From Candidatus Brevundimonas colombiensis (GTDB taxonomy: Bacteria; Pseudomonadota; Alphaproteobacteria; Caulobacterales; Caulobacteraceae): a stretch of DNA of 64,000 nucleotides. Shown here piece by piece: positions 8,508 to 17,569 of this stretch. How positions within the stretch are numbered: the stretch's first letter is position 1; the number at the start of each line of letters is the position of its first letter. Location of the stretch: the NCBI GenBank assembly GCA_029202665.1, contig CP119326.1:2356001-2420000 (forward strand). The letters run 5' to 3'. The notes under the pieces are model-generated. The model did not search any database and was not told the DNA's origin. It saw nothing but the letters and a program-made list of their open reading frames with translations. A program made the translations under genes and the position numbers.

Positions 8508-9877
8508 GCCGCGGCTCCGGCGTCGCGCGCATCGAGGGCCGCACGGATTTCGTCATGCCGTTTCGCGGTCAGCGGATAGTTCCTCAACACCACGCCCGCC
8601 AGGATCAGCAGAACGCCCGGCACGGCGATGAACAGGATCTGCAGCGTCAAAAGGGCCGCGTCACTGTTGCCGGCCGAACCGGGCAGGGCGCGGAAGCCCA
8701 CCCTATCCAGAATGAAGTATGGGATCAGGGCGACGACATGGCCGATCTTGGTGGTGGCCGACAGGATCGACAGCATCAGGCCGGTGCGGTCCACGCCGGT
8801 CTCGAACCGCTTCTCGTCGCCGGCGTCGGCCATCATGGCGCGGGTCAGGAACAGGCCCGCCGCATAGGGCAGGCCGGCGATGAACATGACCACCGCCGTC
8901 AGGACGAAGTTGTTGCCCGGAACCAGGGTCGCGCCGACATAGAGAACGGCCGAAACGACGCTGGCCACGGCCAGACCGCGATCCTTGCCGACGCGGGTCG
9001 CGTACCAGGCCCAGAAAGGCGCGCCGCACAGCCCCGCGACGAAATAGAACAGCATGAACAGCCCGGCCTGGGTGTGGTCGTAGCCCCGGATCTGGCCGAA
9101 GAAGAAGAACAGCAGCGAGCCGGTGATGCCCGGCGCCACGCCCAGCAGCAGGTCCGACAGCAGCAGCTTCCTGACCACCGGCTTCTTGAACAGGCTGATA
9201 TAGGCGCCCAAGCTGCCATGCGGTTGACCGCCGGACGTGACTGGCTCGGGCACGGCGATCATGGCCAGGCCGATGGTGACGGGCAGAGCGATCACGATGG
9301 CCCAGCCCATGATCCGCACCCCGTCGGCATAGGTCCCGATCCCCGTCTGGACCACCACGGTCGGCAGCACCAGGATCAGCACCACGCCGATGATGTTGAA
9401 CACTTGCCACCAGCCATAGACGCGGCTGCGCTGGTCATACTGCGGCGCCAGGACGGCTGCCCAGCCCAGCTGGCCCAGGGTGCCGATGGAAAAGCCGAGA
9501 TAGAGAAACAGCAGCCAGCCAAACAGATAGACAGGCGGCGCGCCCGGCTGGACCATGACGAACATCATATAGGCGGCCAGCATCAGCATGGGCGTCGACA
9601 GCGCCATCCACGGCCGATAGCGGCCGAACCGCGTCTTCGTCCGGTCCATGCCCCAGCCGATGAAGGGGTCGAAGACGATGTCGATCAGGCGCACCGCCAT
9701 GAAGACGGTCGCCACCACCCCCAACTTCAGCCCGACGAAGGTGGCGTAGAACTCTGGCAGGGTGACGGGCAGGGCGACGCCGAACGCCGCCAGCGGCAGG
9801 CAGGGGCCGGAAAAGGCGGCCAGAACGGCGTTCGAACGGCGGGGCGTCTTGGCGGCGGACGCGGATCGGGCGGTCAT
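8504..9877 (-). CDS. MFS transporter, GPH (glycoside-pentoside-hexuronide:cation) type
   Basis: 457-aa inner-membrane carrier with about 12 transmembrane helices. The signature FDPFIGWGMDRTKTRFGRYRPW in the loop between helices 2 and 3 matches the MFS_2/GPH group, which co-transports sugars or glycosides with cations. The reading frame runs open upstream, but the chosen ATG at 9877 starts a normal GPH N-terminus; the extra 77 upstream residues are non-conserved in character and overlap the divergent gene. Substrate unknown. Head of the minus-strand unit with mazG and the HAD gene. Confidence 0.85.
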   Translation of the reverse strand: MTARSASAAKTPRRSNAVLAAFSGPCLPLAAFGVALPVTLPEFYATFVGLKLGVVATVFMAVRLIDIVFDPFIGWGMDRTKTRFGRYRPWMALSTPMLMLAAYMMFVMVQPGAPPVYLFGWLLFLYLGFSIGTLGQLGWAAVLAPQYDQRSRVYGWWQVFNIIGVVLILVLPTVVVQTGIGTYADGVRIMGWAIVIALPVTIGLAMIAVPEPVTSGGQPHGSLGAYISLFKKPVVRKLLLSDLLLGVAPGITGSLLFFFFGQIRGYDHTQAGLFMLFYFVAGLCGAPFWAWYATRVGKDRGLAVASVVSAVLYVGATLVPGNNFVLTAVVMFIAGLPYAAGLFLTRAMMADAGDEKRFETGVDRTGLMLSILSATTKIGHVVALIPYFILDRVGFRALPGSAGNSDAALLTLQILFIAVPGVLLILAGVVLRNYPLTAKRHDEIRAALDARDAGAAA

Positions 9878-9986
9878 GAAAGAGGGTCCGAAACGGCCCG
9901 GATGAGTCGGACCTGCGGCACCATCGCAGCTTTGGCGCGTCAGCGGTATGGTGGACTTCGCCGCCCGCTTGGGGCTTGCTGCGGTC

Positions 9987-10844
9987 ATGTCGCTTCGTCT
10001 GTTCGCCCTGTTCGGTCTGATGCTGGGAACGCTTTTCGCCGGGCAGGCCAGAGCGGCGGGACCATGCCACACCAATGCCGATGTCTGGGGCGCGCAAGGA
10101 CTGGCCAACGCCGAGGCGGCCTATGCCATGCCGTGGACCCCGTTCGGATCGACCGAATGGGGTTGGCGGCCCTATCTGCCGTTGATCCAGCAGGAGCTGC
10201 ACACCCGCTGTGGGGCCGGCACGCCGATCTTCGCCTCGCAGCTGGCGGGTTTTCAGCAGACGCATGGGCTGGCGCCGACCGGCCTGTTGGACGCCGCGAC
10301 CTTTCAGGTGTTCCGCGGCGTGTGGCAGGAGCGGCGGCCCTTCGTGATGGCGCGCGTCGGCGGCCTGTGCCCCGAGCCGCCGCCGATCAACCAACTGGGC
10401 TATCTGGTCGCCGAGGAAGAACATGCCGACCGGCTGACCCGGCTGTTGCGACGCGACGTGCTGGACGCCTATCGCCGACTGGTCGCCGCCGCCCGCGCCG
10501 AGGTTCCCGAGGTCGCGGCCAATCCCGAACTGCTGCAGATCTTCTCGGGCTTTCGCGACCCGGAGGCGGATGCGGCGCGCTGCGCCCAGCAAGGCAATTG
10601 CGATGGTCTGAGACGGGCGGTCTGTTCGCCGCATCGGACCGGAACGGCCGTCGATCTCTATGTGGGGCAGGCGCCGGGTCTGGGCGTGGACTCCACGTCC
10701 CCCGCCAGCCGCGAATATATGGCGCGGACGGAGACCTATCGCTGGCTGGTGGAAAACGCCGGGCGTTTCGGTTTCACGCCTTACGTCTTTGAACCCTGGC
10801 ACTGGGAGTATGTGAGGCCGTGGGACCCATCGTTCGCGCCCTGA
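9987..10844 (+). CDS. Secreted D-Ala-D-Ala carboxypeptidase-like protein (peptidase M15, VanY type)
   Basis: 285 aa with a signal peptide (MSLRLFALFGLMLGTLFAGQARA) and an N-terminal peptidoglycan-binding-like helical region (about 55-100, with GLAPTGLLDAATFQVF). The M15 zinc peptidase core follows: SPHRTGTAVDL supplies the first His and the Asp ligands, and EPWHWEYV supplies the catalytic Glu and the last His. It should trim peptidoglycan stem peptides in the periplasm. The ATG at 9987 is chosen because it opens a clean signal peptide; a GTG 39 nt upstream is possible. The 3' end overlaps the next gene by 25 nt. Confidence 0.85.
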   Translation: MSLRLFALFGLMLGTLFAGQARAAGPCHTNADVWGAQGLANAEAAYAMPWTPFGSTEWGWRPYLPLIQQELHTRCGAGTPIFASQLAGFQQTHGLAPTGLLDAATFQVFRGVWQERRPFVMARVGGLCPEPPPINQLGYLVAEEEHADRLTRLLRRDVLDAYRRLVAAARAEVPEVAANPELLQIFSGFRDPEADAARCAQQGNCDGLRRAVCSPHRTGTAVDLYVGQAPGLGVDSTSPASREYMARTETYRWLVENAGRFGFTPYVFEPWHWEYVRPWDPSFAP

Positions 10845-11323
10845 CACAGGCCGAGGCGGGGCTGGCGCGCGAGGCGTTCGGCGGGGCGCTGCGGCTGGAT
10901 ATGGTGCGGCTGATCGCCTGGCCGTTCCGACGCGCCTTCGTGGCCGGGCGCTGGTTCGGGCGCGACTGGATCGTCTGGCCGCACCGCAGCCTAGTCGCGG
11001 ATTTCGCCGCAGCATCGGCCCAGGTGCAGGGCGTGCTGATCCACGAACTGACCCACGTCTGGCAGGCCCAGCAGGGCGTCAACCTGTTGTGGGCCAAGCT
11101 GAAGGCTGGCGACACGGCCGCGTCCTATGCCTACGACCCCTTTGCGATGCACCGTTGGGAGGCGCTGAATATCGAGCAGCAGGCCATGGTGATGGAACAT
11201 CGCTTCCATGGCCTGCGGGGCCGATCCACGCCGGGATCGCCCGCCTTCTACGCGGCGCTTTGCCCGTTCGAGCCGAAATCAGAGCCTGGGACTTGCGCGC
11301 CGAGCAGGGACGCGCCAAGTTAG
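10820..11323 (+). CDS. HELTH-motif metallopeptidase-like protein (DUF4157/eCIS-core-like, 'vgr-related')
   Basis: 167 aa. The motif HELTHVWQ (about residues 75-82) is a zinc-binding HExxH. The preceding LTQAEAGLAREAFGGAL resembles the start of DUF4157/eCIS-core domains. Annotation pipelines often call short alphaproteobacterial homologues 'vgr-related protein', although no VgrG domain is visible. There is no signal peptide. The GTG start at 10820 lies inside the end of the VanY-like gene in another frame. It is needed because the conserved N-terminal segment begins within the first 10 residues. The function is unknown; the protease activity is inference. Confidence 0.75.
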   Translation: MGPIVRALTQAEAGLAREAFGGALRLDMVRLIAWPFRRAFVAGRWFGRDWIVWPHRSLVADFAAASAQVQGVLIHELTHVWQAQQGVNLLWAKLKAGDTAASYAYDPFAMHRWEALNIEQQAMVMEHRFHGLRGRSTPGSPAFYAALCPFEPKSEPGTCAPSRDAPS

Positions 11324-11375
11324 CAACGGTCGTTGTTGCGAATGACGGCCCCAGTCATTCAACGGAGCCTCCCCG

Positions 11376-11978
11376 ATGCCTAAAGTTCTGGTCCTTTATC
11401 ACTCGACCTATGGTCACCTGGAAACCATGGCCGAAGCCGTCGCCGAAGGCGCGCGCGAGGTCGAAGGCGCAGTCGTGGACATCAAGCGCGTGCCCGAAAC
11501 CGTGCCGGAAGACCTGGCCAAGGCCTCGCACTACAAGCTGGACCAGAAGGCTCCGATCGCCAAGATCGACGACCTGAAGGACTATGACGCCATCATCATC
11601 GGCGCGGGCACCCGCTTCGGCTCGGCCGCGTCGCAGATGCGCGCCTTTCTGGACCAGGCCGGCGGCCTGTGGTTCTCGGGCGCGCTGATCGGCAAGATCG
11701 GCGGCGCCTTCACCGCCACGGCGACCCAGCATGGCGGCCAGGAATCCACCTTCCAGGGCCTGCATAACTTCTTCATGCACCACGGGATGCCGGTGGTCGG
11801 TCTGCCCTATTCGTATCAGGCGCAGATGACGCTGGATGCGATCCACGGCGGTTCGCCCTATGGCGCCTCCACCATCACGGGCGGCGACGGCTCGCGTCAG
11901 CCCAGCGATATCGACCTGGGCGGCGCTCGCTTCCAGGGCAAGCATATCGCCGAACTGGCCAAGAAGCTGCACGGCTGA
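11376..11978 (+). CDS. wrbA: NAD(P)H:quinone oxidoreductase WrbA
   Basis: 200-aa flavodoxin-fold FMN quinone reductase, the standard WrbA length. It shows the FMN phosphate loop LYHSTYGHLETM (about residues 6-17) and the family-typical GTRFGSAASQMRAFLD and FTATATQHGGQE segments. It reduces quinones by two electrons, limiting semiquinone formation. The start is preceded by GGAGCCTCCCCG. It is followed 4 nt later by the dioxygenase gene, suggesting a shared transcript with a quinone/catechol theme. Confidence 0.96.
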   Translation: MPKVLVLYHSTYGHLETMAEAVAEGAREVEGAVVDIKRVPETVPEDLAKASHYKLDQKAPIAKIDDLKDYDAIIIGAGTRFGSAASQMRAFLDQAGGLWFSGALIGKIGGAFTATATQHGGQESTFQGLHNFFMHHGMPVVGLPYSYQAQMTLDAIHGGSPYGASTITGGDGSRQPSDIDLGGARFQGKHIAELAKKLHG

Positions 11979-11982
11979 TCCG

Positions 11983-12741
11983 ATGCGCCAGCCCGCCGTC
12001 TTCTTCGGTCACGGTTCGCCCATGAATGCACTGGGCGGTCCCTATGGGGCCGCCTGGCGCGACCTGGGCCGGGCCATAGGCAAACCCAAGGGCGTGGTCA
12101 TGGTGTCCGCCCATTGGGAGACGCGTGGGCTGGGCGTCACGGCGCAGAAAAGGCCCGAGACCATCCATGATTTCGGGAATTTCCCGCGTGAACTTCATGA
12201 CATGCAGTATCCCGCGCCCGGATCGCCCGAATTGGCGGCCCGGGTGTCGGCCTTGACGGGCGCCATCGAAACGCAACAGTGGGGGCTGGACCATGGGACC
12301 TGGTCGGTGCTGTGTCATGTCTGGCCCGAGGCCGACGTGCCGGTTGTGCAGTTGTCGCTTAACCGCGACCTGACGGCGCGCCAGCATTACGACCTTGCCA
12401 AGGGGCTGACGCCTCTGCGCGACGAGGGGATCGTCATCGCCGGATCGGGCGACTTCGTCCATAATTTGCGGACCTGGAAGCGTGAGGACGGGGCCGAGCC
12501 CTACGCCTGGGCGACGGGCTTCAACACGGCGGTCAAGGCCGCGTTCGAGCGGGGCGACCACAAGGCCCTGATCGACTGGGTGGGCCTGGCCGAGGACGCG
12601 CAGCTAAGCGTGCCGACCGACGAACACTATCTGCCGGTGCTCTATATCGCCGCCCAGCAACAGCCGGGCGAACCCGTCCACTTCTTCAACGATCGCATCG
12701 ATGGCGGATCGATCTCGATGACCGGCGTTCGGATCGGCTGA
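11983..12741 (+). CDS. Class III extradiol ring-cleavage dioxygenase (4,5-DOPA dioxygenase / YgiD family)
   Basis: 252-aa LigB-type protein. Metal-ligand candidates are the His in FFGHGSPM (about residues 8-15), the His in VSAHWETRG, the His in LDHGTWSVL, and GSGDFVHNL. The family opens aromatic diols, and E. coli YgiD acts on DOPA; the natural substrate here is unknown. The ATG at 11983 is 4 nt after wrbA, so the long open frame upstream is ignored. A strong bidirectional hairpin terminator follows directly. Confidence 0.88.
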   Translation: MRQPAVFFGHGSPMNALGGPYGAAWRDLGRAIGKPKGVVMVSAHWETRGLGVTAQKRPETIHDFGNFPRELHDMQYPAPGSPELAARVSALTGAIETQQWGLDHGTWSVLCHVWPEADVPVVQLSLNRDLTARQHYDLAKGLTPLRDEGIVIAGSGDFVHNLRTWKREDGAEPYAWATGFNTAVKAAFERGDHKALIDWVGLAEDAQLSVPTDEHYLPVLYIAAQQQPGEPVHFFNDRIDGGSISMTGVRIG

Positions 12742-12745
12742 CGCC

Positions 12746-12777
12746 GGAAAAAGCGGCCCGATCAGGCCGCTTTTTCC
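12746..12777. terminator. Bidirectional rho-independent terminator
   Basis: Perfect 13-bp stem (12746-12758 with 12765-12777), six-base loop, with A-run on one side and T-run on the other, so it can stop transcription from both converging genes. The stop codon of the minus-strand ligase gene lies within the loop. Confidence 0.9.
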
Positions 12778-14315
12778 GCCTCGACCATTTTCTGGATGGC
12801 GACATAGTCCGTCTTGCCGGTGCCCAGGACCGGCACCTCGGAGACCTTGACGATCTTCTTGGGCACGATCAGTTCCGGCGCGCCGTTGGTGCGCGCCCAT
12901 TCGGCCAGGGGCGCGACCTCGGCGGCGTCGTGGTCGGTGACCAGGACCAATTTTTCGCCCTTTCGGCTGTCGGGGATCGCGACGACGGCGTGACGACGTT
13001 CGGGCCAGACCGCGCCGGCGATGCCCTCGACCGCCGTCAGTGAGACCATCTCGCCGCCGATCTTGGCGAAGCGTTTGGCGCGCCCCTTTATGGTGACATA
13101 GCCGTCGGCGTCCACGTCGACGATGTCGCCGGTATCCAGCCAGTCGTCGCCAATGGCGTCCCAGGTCAGCGGCTCGGCCGAAGTGACATAGCCGCTCATG
13201 ACGTTCGGACCCTTGAGGAACAGGCGGCCGCCGCCGTCGATCCCCTCGACGGGTTCCAGCTTCCAGTCGATGCCCGGCAGCATCTGGCCCACCGTGCCCG
13301 GCGCGTTGCGGTCGGGGTGGTTCACGGCGATGACGGGCGAGGCTTCTGTCGCGCCATAGCCTTCCAGCAGTTCCACGCCGCCGAACTTGGTGTTGAACAG
13401 GGCGCGGGTTTCGTCGCGCACCTTCTCGGCGCCGGCGACGGCGAACTTCAGGGTGGCGAAGTCGTTCGGCTCGGCCACACGCGCGTATTGGCTCAGGAAG
13501 GTGTCGGTCGCGAACAGGATCGAGGCGTTCACCTGGGGCAGCAGGTCGGTGATCTGTTTGGCGTGCAGCGGCGACGGATATTCGAACGCCTTCAATCCCT
13601 GCAGCAACGGCAGGATGACGCCGCCGGTCAGGCCGAAACAGTGGAAGGTCGGCAGGGGGTTGAACATGACCCAGGACGGATCGAGGTCGATGTGGGCGGC
13701 CACCTGACGCGCATTGGCCACAAGATTCTGCTGGCTCAACACCACGCCCTTCGGCGTACCGAAACTGCCCGAGGTGAACAGGACGACGCCCGGCGCGTCG
13801 GGGTCTGTCCTGACGCGGAACCGCTTTGGCGCGGCGCCGGCGGCCAGGCCATACAATTTGTCGGCCAGGCCGATGGTCTTTCGCACGTCGTCCAGCCAGA
13901 CGACATCGGCGACCGTTTTCAGCTCAACAATCAGGTCGTCCAGCTTGGCCTGATCTATGAAGCGTTTGGCGGTCAGCACCTTCTTGACGCCTGACGCCTT
14001 GATGGCCGCCTTAAGATTGGCCTCGCCGGCGGTGAAGTTCAGCATCACCGGCACGCGGCCGTGGGCGTGCAGACCGAAGAAGGTGACGACAACCCCCATC
14101 GAGGACGGCAGCAGAATGGCGACCCGCTCGACCCGTTCCGTCATCTGCGCGATCTTGCGGCCCAGCACGAAAGCCGCCCGGATCAGGCCGGTGTAGGTCA
14201 GGGGATGACGATCCTGGTCTTCCAGGATTTCCTTGTCGCCGAACCGCGCGCGCGCCTCGATCAGGGCGTCGATCAGGGTTTGTTGGTAAAGCGACGGATC
14301 CAGGGCCTGGCGCAA
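12762..14315 (-). CDS. AMP-dependent acyl-CoA/acyl-ACP ligase (Aas C-terminal-domain-like)
   Basis: 517-aa ANL-superfamily adenylating enzyme. It has the P-loop-like A3 motif FTSGSFGTPKGVVLSQ (about residues 183-198), the A5-type GYGATEASPV, A7 WLDTGDIV, A8 KGRAKRFAKIGGEM, and the C-terminal catalytic Lys region PVLGTGKTDY. The overall character resembles the ligase half of 2-acyl-glycerophosphoethanolamine acyltransferase, but no acyltransferase half is fused or adjacent. The likely reaction is fatty-acid activation. Start: TTG at 14315, preceded at good distance by TAGGAG; no ATG fits better. Confidence 0.86.
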   Translation of the reverse strand: MRQALDPSLYQQTLIDALIEARARFGDKEILEDQDRHPLTYTGLIRAAFVLGRKIAQMTERVERVAILLPSSMGVVVTFFGLHAHGRVPVMLNFTAGEANLKAAIKASGVKKVLTAKRFIDQAKLDDLIVELKTVADVVWLDDVRKTIGLADKLYGLAAGAAPKRFRVRTDPDAPGVVLFTSGSFGTPKGVVLSQQNLVANARQVAAHIDLDPSWVMFNPLPTFHCFGLTGGVILPLLQGLKAFEYPSPLHAKQITDLLPQVNASILFATDTFLSQYARVAEPNDFATLKFAVAGAEKVRDETRALFNTKFGGVELLEGYGATEASPVIAVNHPDRNAPGTVGQMLPGIDWKLEPVEGIDGGGRLFLKGPNVMSGYVTSAEPLTWDAIGDDWLDTGDIVDVDADGYVTIKGRAKRFAKIGGEMVSLTAVEGIAGAVWPERRHAVVAIPDSRKGEKLVLVTDHDAAEVAPLAEWARTNGAPELIVPKKIVKVSEVPVLGTGKTDYVAIQKMVEAEKAA

Positions 14316-14486
14316 ACGCGTCTCCTACGAAGGGCGCGAGACGCCCTCTCTGCTGTTCGGGCGTTTGTCATTAATGCCGCCGCGTCATCTTGAAAAGATG
14401 CGTTACGTCGCGTGAGTTCCCGAGCGGTCGCGGTCTGTAACGCGCTGTGCCTTGCCTTCCGGGCGCGGAAAGCCGAAATACCGGCC

Positions 14487-15449
14487 ATGGTCACCCTGAT
14501 CGACACCCTGCAGCGCAAGCCGTCGGAACTGCGTCACCCGGAAAAGCAGAACCGGCCGGAATCGGTCGTGCTGAAAAAGCCTGACTGGCTGCGGGTCAAG
14601 GCCCCCGGTTCGGGCCAGTACAACGCCACCAAGGACATCGTCCGCTCCAAGGGGCTGCATACCGTCTGTGAAGAGGCGGCCTGCCCCAATATTGGCGAGT
14701 GCTGGAGCCAGAAGCACGCCACCCTGATGATCATGGGCGACACCTGCACGCGGGCCTGCGCCTTCTGCAACGTAAAGACGGGCCTGCCCCAGCCGCTGGA
14801 TCCGGAGGAGCCGGGCAAGGTGGGTCTGGCCGTGTCCCAGATGGGTCTGAACCACGTCGTCATCACCTCGGTCGACCGCGACGACGTGTCGGACGGCGGC
14901 GCGGCCCACTTCGCCGAGGTGGTGCGCCAGATCCGCATCCAGGCGCCCAACACCACCATCGAAATTCTGACGCCCGACTTCCTGCGTAAGGATGGCGCGG
15001 CCGCTGTGATGATCGACGCCAAGCCCGACGTCTTCAATCACAACCTGGAAACCGTGCCGCGCCTGTATCTGAAGATCCGGCCCGGCGCCCGCTACTTCCA
15101 TTCCCTGCGTCTGTTGCAGATGGTCAAGGAGCGCGACCCCGAGCAGTTCACCAAGTCCGGCATCATGGTTGGTCTGGGCGAGACCAAGGAAGAGGTCATG
15201 CAGGTGATGGACGACATGCGGTCCGCAGGCGTCGACTTCATCACCATCGGCCAATATCTACAGCCGACGCGCAAACACGCCGCCATCGACCGCTTCGTCA
15301 CGCCGGAAGAATTCAAGGCCTATGAGGCGATCGCGCGCGCCAAGGGCTTCCTGATGGTGTCTTCGTCGCCGCTGACGCGTTCGTCTCACCATGCCGGCGA
15401 CGACTTCGCCCGGCTGAAGGCGGCGCGCGAGGCGCAGTTGAAGCGCTAA
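14487..15449 (+). CDS. lipA: Lipoyl synthase
   Basis: 320-aa radical-SAM enzyme inserting two sulfurs into octanoyl groups on lipoyl domains. The auxiliary cluster motif CEEAACPNIGEC (CX4CX5C) and the radical-SAM motif CTRACAFC (CX3CX2C) are intact, as is the C-terminal SSPLTRSS with the Ser that ligates the auxiliary cluster. The ATG at 14487 is chosen because it gives the normal LipA N-terminus. Its client lipoyl domains (PdhB, PdhC) are encoded 8-10 kb downstream. It is followed 7 nt later by the START-domain gene. Confidence 0.97.
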   Translation: MVTLIDTLQRKPSELRHPEKQNRPESVVLKKPDWLRVKAPGSGQYNATKDIVRSKGLHTVCEEAACPNIGECWSQKHATLMIMGDTCTRACAFCNVKTGLPQPLDPEEPGKVGLAVSQMGLNHVVITSVDRDDVSDGGAAHFAEVVRQIRIQAPNTTIEILTPDFLRKDGAAAVMIDAKPDVFNHNLETVPRLYLKIRPGARYFHSLRLLQMVKERDPEQFTKSGIMVGLGETKEEVMQVMDDMRSAGVDFITIGQYLQPTRKHAAIDRFVTPEEFKAYEAIARAKGFLMVSSSPLTRSSHHAGDDFARLKAAREAQLKR

Positions 15450-15456
15450 GCCTGGA

Positions 15457-15909
15457 ATGGCGGTCCATCGCGTCACGCGCATTCTTCCTTATGCGCCCGA
15501 ACAGCTTGCCGGTCTGGTCGCCGATGTGCGGACCTATCCCGACTTCGTGCCCTGGGTCACGTCGATGCGGGTCTGGAACGACCGCGTCGAGGCTGACGGC
15601 GTGACCGTGGTGGACGCCGAGGCGGGCGTCGGATTCGCGGTGCTGAAAGAGCGGTTTTCGACCTGGGTGCGCCACGACCACAATGCGCCAAAGGTCGAGG
15701 TCGGTCTGCTGCGCGGGCCGTTCAAGCATCTGAAGAACCGCTGGGAGTTTTTCCCGCATCCCGAAGGAACGCGGTTGGAGTTCATGATCGACTTCGCCTT
15801 CAAGTCCCGGGTGCTGGACCTGATGCTCCAGGCCAATTTCGACCGGGCGGTGGAAAAGCTGATCGGCTGTTTCGAGGCCGAGGCCAGGCGGAGGTATGGC
15901 GGATCATGA
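15457..15909 (+). CDS. COQ10/RatA-like START-domain protein
   Basis: 150-aa polyketide-cyclase/START fold: RVTRILPYAPEQLAGLVADV at the N-terminus, YPDFVPWVTSMRVW, and FAFKSRVLDLMLQANFDRAVEKL at the C-terminus are typical of the COQ10/RatA family. Databases label these 'RatA toxin', but in alphaproteobacteria the ubiquinone-binding COQ10 role is the likelier one (established for mitochondrial Coq10, inference here). It is coupled to lipA (7 nt) and to the next gene (4 nt overlap). Confidence 0.87.
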   Translation: MAVHRVTRILPYAPEQLAGLVADVRTYPDFVPWVTSMRVWNDRVEADGVTVVDAEAGVGFAVLKERFSTWVRHDHNAPKVEVGLLRGPFKHLKNRWEFFPHPEGTRLEFMIDFAFKSRVLDLMLQANFDRAVEKLIGCFEAEARRRYGGS

Positions 15910-17021
15910 GCTTCGATTTCGACGCAACTGTCGTGGGCGCCGGGGCTGTGGGCCTGGCCTGCGGTCGGGCGTTGTCGAAGCGGGGCCTGACGGTTCTGGT
16001 GCTGGAGAAGGAAGGCCACATCGGCCAGGGCGTTTCTTCCCGCAATTCCGAGGTGATCCACGGCGGGCTCTATTATCCGAGCGGCTCCTTGAAGGCGCAG
16101 TTCTGCGTCGAGGGGCGGCGGGCGCTGTATGATTTCCTGGCCAGTCGCAAGATCGACCATTGGAAGTGCGGCAAGCTGGTCGTGGCGACCGAAGAGGCCG
16201 AGGTCGGGCGAATCGAAGCCATCTTCGAACAGGCGACGGCGAACGGGGTGGAGGGGCTGGCGCATCTGACCGGCGCCCAGGCGCGGGCGCTGGAGCCGGC
16301 CCTGAACGCCCATGCGGCCATCCTGTCGCCGGAGAGCGGCCTGTTTGACAGCCACGGCTATATGCTGGCCCTGCAGGGCGAGATCGAGGATGCGGGCGGC
16401 TCGGTGGTGGTGTCGGCGCCGTTCGAAGGCGCCGAGCCAATGTCAGGCGGCGGTTTTTCCGTTCGTGTGGGCGGGCAGGGGGCGATGACTGTCTCCAGCC
16501 GCCTTTTGATCACCGCGCCGGGTCTGTCGGCGCAGAGCGTGGCGGCCAGCGTCACGGGCTATCCCGCGACCAACATTCCGCCGGGCCATTTCGGCAAGGG
16601 GGTCTATTTCCGGCTGGTCGGCAAGGCGCCGTTCGACCGATTGATCTATCCGCCGCCGATCCCCGGCGCTTTGGGCACCCACTATCGCAAGGACCTGGGC
16701 GGGCAGGGGGTGTTTGGGCCTGATCTGGCCTATGTGGAGGTCGAGGACTATTCGGTCGATCCGGCCAAGGCGGAAGGGTTCGCGACCTATATCCGCCGCT
16801 TCTGGCCCGGCCTGCCCGACGGCGCCCTGACGCCCGACTACGCCGGTATTCGGCCGAAACTGCATGGGCCGGGCGAGCCGCAGCCGGACTTTCAACTGCA
16901 TGGGCGCGAGCATCACGGCATCGACGGTCTGATGGCCCTGTTCGGCATCGAGAGCCCCGGCCTGACCAGCTCACTGGCCATCGGCGAGGCGGTGGCGCAC
17001 GCCTTGACGGAGACCCAATGA
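15906..17021 (+). CDS. FAD-dependent oxidoreductase (DAO family, L-2-hydroxyglutarate dehydrogenase-like)
   Basis: 371 aa. The N-terminal Rossmann motif VVGAGAVGLACGRALSKRG (GxGxxG) binds FAD, and SSRNSEVIHGGLYYPSGSLK matches the L2HGDH/LhgO group where substrate stacks on the flavin. The C-terminal YAGIRPKLHG and FGIESPGLTSSLAIGE are also typical of that group. It oxidises a 2-hydroxy acid or amine; the exact substrate is not proven. The start overlaps the previous stop by 4 nt (ATGA), and the next gene overlaps its end by 4 nt. Confidence 0.85.
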   Translation: MSFDFDATVVGAGAVGLACGRALSKRGLTVLVLEKEGHIGQGVSSRNSEVIHGGLYYPSGSLKAQFCVEGRRALYDFLASRKIDHWKCGKLVVATEEAEVGRIEAIFEQATANGVEGLAHLTGAQARALEPALNAHAAILSPESGLFDSHGYMLALQGEIEDAGGSVVVSAPFEGAEPMSGGGFSVRVGGQGAMTVSSRLLITAPGLSAQSVAASVTGYPATNIPPGHFGKGVYFRLVGKAPFDRLIYPPPIPGALGTHYRKDLGGQGVFGPDLAYVEVEDYSVDPAKAEGFATYIRRFWPGLPDGALTPDYAGIRPKLHGPGEPQPDFQLHGREHHGIDGLMALFGIESPGLTSSLAIGEAVAHALTETQ

Positions 17022-17569
17022 CCGAGCGTGAAAAGATGCTGGCGGGCCTGCCCTATGATCCGGGCGACGCAGACCTGAGGGACGGACGCGCCCGCGCCGT
17101 GGGCCTGACGGTCGCCATCAACGCCGAGCCGGATCGGGACCGCCGCAGCGCCCTGGTGAACCAGTTGGTGAACGCTGCGGACAACAAGGCGGTCATCATG
17201 CCGGGCTTCTTCTGCGACTATGGCGTCAACATCCATCTTGGCCAACGCGCCTTCGCCAACGCCAACTGCGTGTTCTTGGACTGCGCCGAGATTCGAATCG
17301 GAGACAATTTCCAGGCCGGGCCGGGGGTGCAGCTTCTGACGCCCGAGCATCCGCTGGACGCGGTGGCGCGTCGGGGCGAGGAGACGGCCCGATCCATCAC
17401 TATCGGCGACGACGTGTGGATCGGCGGCGGCGCCATTGTTCTGGCGGGCGTTACGGTTGGGGATCGCTCGGTCATCGGGGCCGGTTCGGTGGTGACGAAG
17501 GATGTGCCGCCGGACGTCGTGGTGGTCGGCAATCCCGCGAAGATCGTGCGTCGTCTGACGCCTGTTTAA
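17018..17569 (+). CDS. Sugar O-acetyltransferase (maltose/galactoside acetyltransferase family)
   Basis: 183-aa left-handed beta-helix acetyltransferase. It has the N-terminal Mac domain EREKMLAGLPYDPGDADL, the catalytic His region in TPEHPLDA, and hexapeptide repeats ending IGDDVWIGGGAIVLAGVTVG and IGAGSVVTKDVPPDVVVVGNPAK. It transfers acetyl from acetyl-CoA to a sugar hydroxyl. It is the last gene of the lipA unit by 4-nt overlap. Acceptor sugar unknown. Confidence 0.92.
   Translation: MTEREKMLAGLPYDPGDADLRDGRARAVGLTVAINAEPDRDRRSALVNQLVNAADNKAVIMPGFFCDYGVNIHLGQRAFANANCVFLDCAEIRIGDNFQAGPGVQLLTPEHPLDAVARRGEETARSITIGDDVWIGGGAIVLAGVTVGDRSVIGAGSVVTKDVPPDVVVVGNPAKIVRRLTPV

Noticed and set aside
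8555..10792. 745-codon plus-strand open frame over the GPH transporter and VanY-like gene
   Set aside because: Antisense/other-frame shadow with no recognisable domain; both real genes have family motifs in their own frames.
15457..15909. RatA-type toxin of a toxin-antitoxin system
   Set aside because: No antitoxin-like RatB/RnfH-type gene is adjacent; the lipA operon context and START fold fit a COQ10-like quinone-binding role better.
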